10,481 nt of DNA. Origin: Candidatus Saccharimonadota bacterium. Its GTDB lineage: Bacteria; Patescibacteriota; Saccharimonadia; Saccharimonadales; SLHW01. The position numbers were made by a program, and so were the translations under genes. Shown piece after piece: positions 6,740 through 10,481 of the stretch (the stretch's first letter is position 1; every line of letters begins with the position of its first letter). Under the pieces are notes generated by a model that saw nothing but the letters and a program-made list of their open reading frames with translations, was not told the origin of the DNA and ran no database searches. Location of the stretch: positions 1 to 10,481 of the forward strand of contig SLOC01000037.1 in the NCBI GenBank assembly GCA_007132685.1, in the 5' to 3' direction.

Positions 6740-6813
6740 TGGGGATTAGCCAAGCGGTAAGGCAACGGGTTCTGGTCCCGTGATCGGGGGTTCGAATCCC
6801 TCATCCCCAGCCA
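6740..6813 (+). tRNA. tRNA-Gln(CTG)
   Basis: A 74-nt cloverleaf. Acceptor TGGGGAT pairs with ATCCCCA, the discriminator is G and CCA is encoded. The D-arm is GCC...GGC. The anticodon stem ACGGG/CCCGT encloses loop TTCTGGT with anticodon CTG at 6772-6774, which reads CAG (Gln). The T-arm is GGGGG-TTCGAAT-CCCTC with one G-T pair. The first T and the GCCA end are typical of bacterial glutamine tRNAs. Its last 18 bases are repeated exactly at 6992-7009. Confidence 0.96.
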
Positions 6814-6852
6814 AGATAAAAGCATCGGCATACCCGTCGGTGCTTTTATCTT
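6813..6852 (+). terminator. Long perfect hairpin directly behind the tRNA
   Basis: AAGATAAAAGCA (6813-6824) and TGCTTTTATCTT (6841-6852) form a perfect 12-bp stem starting at the last base of the tRNA. The 16-nt loop can itself pair CGG/CCG. It could terminate or protect the tRNA transcript, but no T run follows (GTTGGTGG), so I call it terminator-like only. It lies inside the 196-bp insertion-like segment. Confidence 0.5.
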
Positions 6853-6867
6853 GTTGGTGGTCAGGCG

Positions 6868-6973
6868 ACCGAGAACCCCATGAGTGAGCTATGCGAACGA
6901 GGGTTCGGTGGAGCGAGAGCTCACACATCCGCCTCAGGCGGAGAGTAAGCTCGAGCGAAAGAGCGACCGAGCT
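6868..6973. other. Cluster of inverted repeats, possible structured RNA
   Basis: Within the insertion-like segment there are four pairings. GAACCC (6873-6878) pairs with GGGTTC (6901-6906) and can be extended by ACC/GGT around a 2-nt bulge. GTGAGCT (6884-6890) pairs with AGCTCAC (6918-6924) and competes with the former. CCGCCT-C-AGGCGG (6929-6941) is a perfect palindrome with a single-base centre. AGCTCG (6948-6953) pairs with CGAGCT (6968-6973). If transcribed with the tRNA it would be highly structured. Whether it functions as RNA or DNA is unknown. Confidence 0.45.
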
Positions 6974-6991
6974 ACAGCGAGGGAAAGCGAT

Positions 6992-7009
6992 ATCCCTCAT
7001 CCCCAGCCA
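6992..7009 (+). repeat. Second copy of the tRNA-Gln 3' end
   Basis: An exact 18-base copy of the tRNA 3' terminus including CCA. The preceding bases (GAGGGAAAGCGATAT) no longer form a proper T-loop, so it is not a tRNA gene. Confidence 0.85.
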
Positions 7010-7021
7010 GAGACATTGATC

Positions 7022-7076
7022 AGACTTCCCTGCCGAAGAACGCATTTCTTCGCTCCGGAAGTCTTTTTCTTTTCTT
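7022..7076 (+). terminator. Strong rho-independent terminator
   Basis: AGACTTCC (7022-7029) pairs with GGAAGTCT (7057-7064), and an inner stem CGAAGAA (7034-7040) pairs with TTCTTCG (7046-7052). The run TTTTCTTTTCTT (7065-7076) follows. It probably ends the tRNA transcript. Confidence 0.85.
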
Positions 7077-7250
7077 GCGGTGTTGAGCTAGCTCTCTTAC
7101 TCAATCGCTGTACCTCATGTACAGCTCATTCTTTCGTCGCTGCTCGCCTAGCGAGAGAAAGAAATCATCTGCCTCTGGTTCTGTAGTTTGAAAAGCTACG
7201 ATGTTATCTCTCTACCTTAGCCACGTACAAAAGATAAACCAACATCAGTT
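7077..7250. other. Non-coding gap with further hairpins
   Basis: No plausible gene is seen in this stretch. It holds a GAGCTAGCTC palindrome (7085-7094), GCTGTAC/GTACAGC with a 5-nt loop (7107-7125), and a two-part hairpin in which TTCTTTC (7129-7135) pairs with GAAAGAA (7157-7163) around CTCGC-CTA-GCGAG (7143-7155). No T run follows. The part from 7164 to 7250 shows nothing notable before the DUF1801 promoter. Confidence 0.5.
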
Positions 7251-7251
7251 T

Positions 7252-7265
7252 GCTATAATTTTCGT
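7252..7265 (+). promoter_or_regulatory. Extended -10 promoter for a leaderless gene
   Basis: TGC-TATAAT (7251-7259; -10 hexamer 7254-7259) has the TGn extension and ends exactly 6 bp before the ATG at 7266. No ribosome site exists, so the transcript should start at or next to the start codon. Confidence 0.7.
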
Positions 7266-7637
7266 ATGAGCGGAAAGCCTACCAAGATGAAAGCGTACGA
7301 ATCGTTTTCTGATTGGAAAAATGACCAATCTGAGAAAAACCAAGAATTAATCAACAGGCTACAAGCGTTGATTGGCGAGGTCGCCCCACACCTAACAACT
7401 ACGGTAAAATGGGGTCAAGGCAGCTGGACGGACGCCAGCACTCCAAAAATATACATACATACTGAGGATGATTACATCCAGCTTGGCTTTTACAACGGCT
7501 CGACTCTTGAAGACCCAGACGGATTACTGTCGGGTAACGGTAAATACATACGGTTTATCAAAATCCAAGCTATTGAAGATATCGACACAGAAAAATTTAG
7601 TTACCTAATCAGGCAAGCTGTTGACGGCGACGCATAG
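7266..7637 (+). CDS. DUF1801 family protein
   Basis: This is a 123-aa soluble protein of the DUF1801 (YdhG-like) family. The centre carries the family's typical run: KWGQGSWT near residues 48-55, PKIYIHTEDDYIQLGFYNGS near 60-79, and a segment ending GNGKYIRFIKI near 90-100. The biochemical role of the family is not established; it occurs widely as a small single-domain protein, often near SRPBCC/AHSA1 and ArsR genes. Such a pair lies a little downstream here on the opposite strand. The ATG is preceded by an extended -10 box and no ribosome site, so translation is probably leaderless. A small kinase gene follows 55 bp later on the same strand. Confidence 0.9.
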   Translation: MSGKPTKMKAYESFSDWKNDQSEKNQELINRLQALIGEVAPHLTTTVKWGQGSWTDASTPKIYIHTEDDYIQLGFYNGSTLEDPDGLLSGNGKYIRFIKIQAIEDIDTEKFSYLIRQAVDGDA

Positions 7638-7692
7638 CTAACTTACTGCTATGCTTGATGCTACTACGGTGCTTTGACGAGAGAGGTATAAA

Positions 7693-8190
7693 TTGAGCGA
7701 TAAGATTACCAAAGAGCTCGCGAGAACCCCTGCACCTTTTGTACTCTTAGGCGTGGGCATACCCGGCAGTGGAAAAACCACAGTGCTGTCCAGTGTTGCG
7801 GAAGATTTGCAAATCAAGCGGATTTGCCCCGACGAGATTCGTGAAGAGCTGACTGGTACTGCCGATAATCAATCAGTCAATTCAGAAGCCTGGAGTATAA
7901 CCTATGCACGCGCACGAGAAGAGTTACATAATGGTAAATCGGTAATCGTCGATGCTACCCATGTGGAAGCCCACAGACGAATGACGGCAACAAAACAATA
8001 CCGAGAGTGGGGTGCAACAAGTGTGTTAGCTGCTCTATTTATGGTAGGCATAGAAACCGCAAAACATCGTAACGTGTCCCGAGAGCGAGTAGTACCTGAA
8101 CATGCAGTAGTCAGAATGCATAGGATGCTTCAGTTAAACCCTCCGAGCGAAAAAGAGGGGTTTGACAAAATTCTCTATATCGACGAGTAA
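7693..8190 (+). CDS. Small P-loop kinase (AAA_33/polynucleotide-kinase-like)
   Basis: This is a 165-aa P-loop NTPase. Walker A is GIPGSGKTT at 22-30. A PDEIR segment (46-50) resembles the substrate-side motif of this group. VIVDATHV (near 85-92) is the Walker-B-like strand with Asp. The lid motif N-x2-S/R-R-x-R-V-V-P-E-x-A-V (near 127-140) is the hallmark of the AAA_33 family related to T4 polynucleotide kinase and other small-molecule or nucleic-acid kinases. The substrate is unknown; a zeta-toxin-type role cannot be excluded, but no antitoxin gene is adjacent. It starts with TTG at 7693, supported by GAGAGG (7681-7686) 6 bp upstream. It ends 11 bp from the convergent SRPBCC gene. Confidence 0.85.
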   Translation: MSDKITKELARTPAPFVLLGVGIPGSGKTTVLSSVAEDLQIKRICPDEIREELTGTADNQSVNSEAWSITYARAREELHNGKSVIVDATHVEAHRRMTATKQYREWGATSVLAALFMVGIETAKHRNVSRERVVPEHAVVRMHRMLQLNPPSEKEGFDKILYIDE

Positions 8191-8201
8191 GATTGCCTGA
8201 G

Positions 8202-8714
8202 TTATGCTTCGAGCAAACGCTCTAGTCGATTGAGCTGGCTCGAGAAGCCTTCGACCATACCCATCTGAATCAATTGCTCTAGCTCCTCGATTGTTTCAAG
8301 TACGCTGCGGCTTACAAGACGGGTTTTGTTGCCCTCTTTAACGAACTCTACGATGAATTTCTGAGAAGGCATTTTAGTGTCAATGTTTCCTTCCGCGTCA
8401 GAGAAATTGTCCTGGATTGTAATACTGTTTAGCTCATCGATTGACTCGACCACCATTAATGACCATGCTTTATAGCCATACCACTCCCCCTGATTTTTAT
8501 CGACGCACTCCATCACATAATGAAGTCTGCCACCAAGACGAAAATCAAACTCCGTTGCAGTCGTTTTCCAGCCTTCTGGTCCCCACCATTTTTCAAACCA
8601 CTCCTGGTCTGTGTAGGCACGCCATAGTTTTTCTACAGGTGCATCAAACGTTCGCTCGATTGTGAGTGTTTTGTTCTTTGTGTCTTTTGTTACCTTTACC
8701 TTGTCTGTGCTCAT
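8202..8714 (-). CDS. SRPBCC/AHSA1 domain protein
   Basis: This 170-aa cytoplasmic protein belongs to the START-like SRPBCC superfamily, AHSA1 (Aha1 C-terminal-like) group. The typical N-terminal sequence is ERTFDAPVEKLWRAYTDQEW, then FEKWWGPEGW. A beta-rich centre follows (GGRLHYVMECVDKNQGEWYGYKA), and the long C-terminal helix is MGMVEGFSSQLNRLERLL. The fold forms a hydrophobic ligand cavity, but ligands for this subgroup are mostly unknown. AGGAG lies 7 bp upstream inside the end of the ArsR gene, and only one base separates the two genes, so they are co-transcribed and probably coupled. The ArsR-AHSA1 pair is a common bacterial module in which the repressor controls its partner. Confidence 0.93.
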   Translation of the reverse strand: MSTDKVKVTKDTKNKTLTIERTFDAPVEKLWRAYTDQEWFEKWWGPEGWKTTATEFDFRLGGRLHYVMECVDKNQGEWYGYKAWSLMVVESIDELNSITIQDNFSDAEGNIDTKMPSQKFIVEFVKEGNKTRLVSRSVLETIEELEQLIQMGMVEGFSSQLNRLERLLEA

Positions 8715-8715
8715 T

Positions 8716-9042
8716 TTACTCTCCTTCTTCTAATAACTTTTCTAGCTTGTCATAGCGGCTTTCCCACATACGACGGTATTGCTCCAGGTATGCATCAGCT
8801 TCTTTTAGTGTTGCTGGCTGCAAAACAACAAACTGCCTTCTCCCCTCCTTTCGCCTTCTGACTAGTTTTGCCTGTTCAAGCACATTAATATGCTTTGATA
8901 TAGCCGCGAAGCTCACTTCGTACTTTTCGACTAGCTCACCAATGCTAAGATTTCGCTCTGCGACTCGCCGCAATATATCCCGGCGAATTGGATCAGCAAG
9001 CGAATGAAAGATGCCATCAAGATGCAAAGTATATTCAACCAT
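8716..9042 (-). CDS. ArsR-family winged-helix transcriptional regulator
   Basis: This 108-aa DNA-binding repressor contains LDGIFHSLADPIRRDILRRV (8-27), the helix-turn-helix LVEKYEVSFAAISKHINVLEQAKLVRRR (37-64), the wing EGRRQFVVLQP, and the C-terminal YRRMWESRYDKLEKLL typical of the ArsR members that pair with AHSA1 proteins. It has no cysteine, so the classic ArsR/SmtB thiolate metal sites are absent and metal sensing is unlikely. The ATG lies inside a near-perfect palindrome (9033-9052) just downstream of a sigma-70-like promoter, which points to autorepression of the ArsR-SRPBCC operon. No ribosome site is present; the start should be leaderless or nearly so. Confidence 0.93.
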   Translation of the reverse strand: MVEYTLHLDGIFHSLADPIRRDILRRVAERNLSIGELVEKYEVSFAAISKHINVLEQAKLVRRRKEGRRQFVVLQPATLKEADAYLEQYRRMWESRYDKLEKLLEEGE

Positions 9043-9052
9043 ATGGTTAAAT
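9033..9052. promoter_or_regulatory. Palindromic operator over the ArsR start codon
   Basis: ATTTAACCATATGGTTGAAT on the minus strand is a 20-bp palindrome with one mismatched pair and a perfect 12-bp core AACCATATGGTT. It covers the expected transcription start and the ATG, a position where a bound repressor blocks initiation. Confidence 0.6.
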
Positions 9053-9079
9053 GTTATAGCGTTTTGGTCTTTGTGTCAA
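9051..9079 (-). promoter_or_regulatory. Promoter of the ArsR-SRPBCC operon
   Basis: A perfect -35 TTGACA (9074-9079) is followed after 17 bp by TAACAT (9051-9056); an alternative -10 is TATAAC (9053-9058, 15-bp spacer). Both put the transcript start within a few bases of the ATG at 9042. Confidence 0.65.
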
Positions 9080-9136
9080 TGGAAAATTTAAAGTAGTAAT
9101 GGGTTCAAGATTGCTATCTATAAGCCGTTTGGAAGT

Positions 9137-9688
9137 TTAATTATCGAGTACGGTGAGTGCGTTGACGTAAATGGTGCCGGCTGCCTGATAACGATCTGAT
9201 GGTTCCAGTTTTCGTTCGCCGATTACCTCGATTTGCGTACCGACATCAATGTCATGAAGCATTGATTGGGTCTCATCGGCATCTTGCAGAGCGTAATATT
9301 CTTCGCTCTCGTCAGCCAGCAACCCGAATGCACACTCCATGGTCTCGAACTCTTCCACGTCACGGTGCTGCAAGCAGATTAGTTCGCCTGTCATCACGAC
9401 TCCTTCAGTGATTGGCTTTACCTCATCTTGCGAATATTCATCGGGGGTAACTTCGTCTACGAATGTATTGCCTTCATCATCCATACATTGCTGAGGATAT
9501 GAGTCCATCACAGGGTTGCCTGCCTCGACACACTCTTCAAAAGTAGAGATTGTCGCCTGTTCATCGACTTGACTGTTTCGGGCAATATCCCACCACACGA
9601 CAGCCACCAGCGCAATTAATGCGATGAAAATTAAGATATTTGAAATCTTCTCCAGTACGAATGGTTCAACGTGTTTGGGCTCGGCCAT
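9137..9688 (-). CDS. Membrane-anchored protein with an extracytoplasmic domain, function unknown
   Basis: Using the ATG at 9688 (MAEPKHVEP) the product is 183 aa; an in-frame ATG at 9700 would add four residues but overlaps a likely -10 box (TTTAAT, 9699-9704). One membrane segment (ISNILIFIALIALVAVVWW, about residues 15-34) makes an N-in, C-out anchor. A short Cys-containing motif follows, FEECVEAGNPVMDSYPQQC, then MDDEGNTFVDE; versions of this segment recur in exported bacterial proteins, where the two Cys may form a disulfide. The C-terminal ~90 residues look like a small beta barrel of OB type (GELICLQH...ECAFGLL...YYALQ...GTQIEVIGE...AAGTIYVNALTVL). No enzymatic motif is seen. The gene is divergent from the DoxX gene, with a 92-bp spacer. 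Confidence 0.8.
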   Translation of the reverse strand: MAEPKHVEPFVLEKISNILIFIALIALVAVVWWDIARNSQVDEQATISTFEECVEAGNPVMDSYPQQCMDDEGNTFVDEVTPDEYSQDEVKPITEGVVMTGELICLQHRDVEEFETMECAFGLLADESEEYYALQDADETQSMLHDIDVGTQIEVIGERKLEPSDRYQAAGTIYVNALTVLDN

Positions 9689-9732
9689 ACTGCTTATCAT
9701 TAAACACTATTCGCTAAATTGAGAAAAGTCGC

Positions 9733-9738
9733 TATAAT
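9733..9738 (+). promoter_or_regulatory. -10 box of the DoxX-family gene
   Basis: A perfect TATAAT 42 bp before the ATG at 9781 leaves a short leader containing AAGGAG (9768-9773). No good -35 box is seen. Confidence 0.55.
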
Positions 9739-9780
9739 CAAACCATAAGCAATTTTAAAAACTTCTAAGGAGAAGAAACA

Positions 9781-10317
9781 ATGCCAAAACGCAAAAATAA
9801 ACTAACTGCCGACAAGATGTGGGGCCTGAGCCGTATTGGTATCGGGTTTGTGCTCTTCTGGGCATTTCTGGATAAGGCCTTCGGTCTTGGATTTACTACG
9901 TGTAAAGACCAGGCGACTAATGCAGTCAACGTAATGTGTGACGCTGCGTGGTTTGCTGGAGGATCGCCAACAACTGGATTTTTGCAATTCGGTACCTCTG
10001 GTCCGTTCGCTAACATATACCAAGGGCTGGCCGGGAACGGACTTGTTGACTGGTTATTTATGCTTGGACTATTAGGTATCGGAGCTGCCTTAATTCTTGG
10101 TATCGGCATGCGGATAGCCACGTTTGCTGGTATCCTGCTCTTCCTTATGATGTGGAGCGCCACCTTCCCTCCAACCAACAACCCGCTGATTAGTGATCAC
10201 ATCATCTACTCACTTGTGCTCATCGGCCTACTAAAGGTCAACGACAAACAAGAGCTCGGGTTTGGCAAGCAATGGAAAAAATCCAAACTCGTTAAAAAGT
10301 ATCCGATTCTACGATAG
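9781..10317 (+). CDS. DoxX-family membrane protein
   Basis: This 178-aa integral membrane protein has about four hydrophobic segments (roughly 15-36, 86-106, 107-128 and 138-152). WFAGGSPTTGFLQFGTSGPFA (57-77) and the later MWSATFPPTNNPLISDHIIY (124-143) are typical of the DoxX group related to the quinone-linked thiosulfate dehydrogenase subunit and to oxidative-stress membrane complexes. Whether this member is a redox enzyme is unknown; many are annotated only as DoxX. Two Cys (C41, C53) lie in the loop after the first segment. A basic tail (KQWKKSKLVKKYPILR) is presumably cytoplasmic. AAGGAG 7 bp before the ATG is a strong ribosome site. A terminator follows at 10339-10370. Confidence 0.85.
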   Translation: MPKRKNKLTADKMWGLSRIGIGFVLFWAFLDKAFGLGFTTCKDQATNAVNVMCDAAWFAGGSPTTGFLQFGTSGPFANIYQGLAGNGLVDWLFMLGLLGIGAALILGIGMRIATFAGILLFLMMWSATFPPTNNPLISDHIIYSLVLIGLLKVNDKQELGFGKQWKKSKLVKKYPILR

Positions 10318-10338
10318 AATCTACATTCGACAAAGAGG

Positions 10339-10370
10339 CCCGGTCAGCTTATGTAGCGGCTGGGTTTCTT
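10339..10370 (+). terminator. Terminator behind the DoxX-family gene
   Basis: CCCGGTC (10339-10345) pairs with GGCTGGG (10358-10364), seven pairs including two G-T, with a further GC/GC inside. TTTCTT follows. Confidence 0.6.
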
Positions 10371-10394
10371 ATTATGGTTAAATAGAGGTAGAGC

Positions 10395-10481
10395 ATGCAA
10401 GAATTTTTTCCGTTTTTCATCATATTGTTAGTCGCAGTTGTGTTTTCTCAGCTGTTTTTACGCATGCGCATCCCGTGGGTC
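10395..10481 (+). CDS. Probable Kef/CPA2-type cation:proton antiporter, 3' end outside the window
   Basis: Only 29 codons are visible. The ATG at 10395 has AGAGG (10384-10388) 6 bp upstream. The peptide is a hydrophobic first membrane helix (FFPFFIILLVAVVFSQLF) followed by the short basic loop LRMRIPWV. This matches the opening of CPA2 monovalent cation:proton antiporters (Kef/NapA type), in which helix 1 ends in a stretch like F-x-R-L-R-x-P-x-V before the next helix. The call rests on this short resemblance alone. It lies just behind a terminator and so forms a new unit. Confidence 0.5.
   Translation, partial: MQEFFPFFIILLVAVVFSQLFLRMRIPWV

Larger units (their letters stand above)
6814..7009. 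mobile_element. 196-bp insertion-like segment bounded by a duplicated tRNA 3' end
   Basis: ATCCCTCATCCCCAGCCA, the last 18 bases of the tRNA (6796-6813), recurs exactly at 6992-7009. The 178 bp between the copies carry no credible gene. They are dense in inverted repeats and in the pentamer AGCGA (five copies between 6912 and 6990). A strong terminator follows the second copy 12 bp later, where one would expect the terminator of an uninterrupted tRNA gene. This is the classic layout of site-specific integration at a tRNA 3' end (attL/attR), here of a tiny element or the scar of a larger one. Partial tRNA duplication is the alternative. Confidence 0.5.

Noticed and set aside
6746..7045. 99-codon minus-strand frame ending GDEGFEPPITGPEPVALPLG
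   Set aside because: This is the well-known artefact of translating the antisense of a tRNA gene and its copy; the rest crosses hairpins and a terminator.
6884..7186. 100-codon plus-strand frame across the insertion-like segment
   Set aside because: It runs through inverted repeats, the tRNA-end copy and a terminator. Its composition comes from the repeats and there is no ribosome site.
1..10481. CRISPR array, phage genes or recoded UGA codons
   Set aside because: No regularly spaced repeats or phage proteins are seen, and genes end normally at TGA, TAA and TAG with no in-frame UGA.

Overview
The window looks like a compact, mid-GC bacterial chromosome segment. Genes are short and tightly packed, TGA is used as an ordinary stop (so there is no UGA recoding), and several genes have a -10 box almost touching the start codon. 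The style is reminiscent of Patescibacteria/CPR such as Saccharibacteria, but that assignment is inference and no marker gene here settles it. No phage, plasmid or CRISPR locus is visible. The one trace of mobility is a duplicated tRNA 3' end.

Left part (1-3060, plus strand): an unrecognised gene cut by the window edge overlaps a large, acidic, probably disordered protein whose N-terminus carries a His-rich run and two copies of an H-V-C-x3-C-x-H-GESMEL motif. A Fur/Zur-family metalloregulator follows 108 bp later. Together they suggest a metal-linked locus, with zinc my best guess. The fur gene ends in an A/T palindrome.

Centre (3061-6613, minus strand): a 144-aa unknown gene comes first. 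It is followed by an S-box-like SAM-I riboswitch, a 63-codon ORF that overlaps metK, then metK (S-adenosylmethionine synthetase), ddl (D-Ala-D-Ala ligase) 4 bp behind it, and a PAP2 lipid phosphatase with its own promoter. The riboswitch has a readable expression platform. The ligand-bound state should free a strand that hides the ribosome site of the 63-codon ORF, and because that ORF overlaps metK, metK itself is probably controlled by SAM through coupling. ddl and PAP2 both fit envelope/peptidoglycan synthesis.

Right-centre (6614-7265): a tRNA-Gln(CTG) gene with encoded CCA. An 18-bp exact copy of its 3' end lies 196 bp downstream, just before a strong terminator. The stretch between is full of inverted repeats and has the layout of a tiny element or its remnant inserted at the tRNA end. 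More hairpins follow up to the next gene.

Right part (7266-10481): a DUF1801 protein with an apparently leaderless start, a small P-loop kinase, and a convergent ArsR-SRPBCC (AHSA1) pair whose promoter contains a near-perfect palindrome over the start codon. A membrane-anchored protein of unknown function diverges from a DoxX-family membrane protein. The last gene, cut by the window edge, looks like the start of a Kef/CPA2-type cation:proton antiporter.
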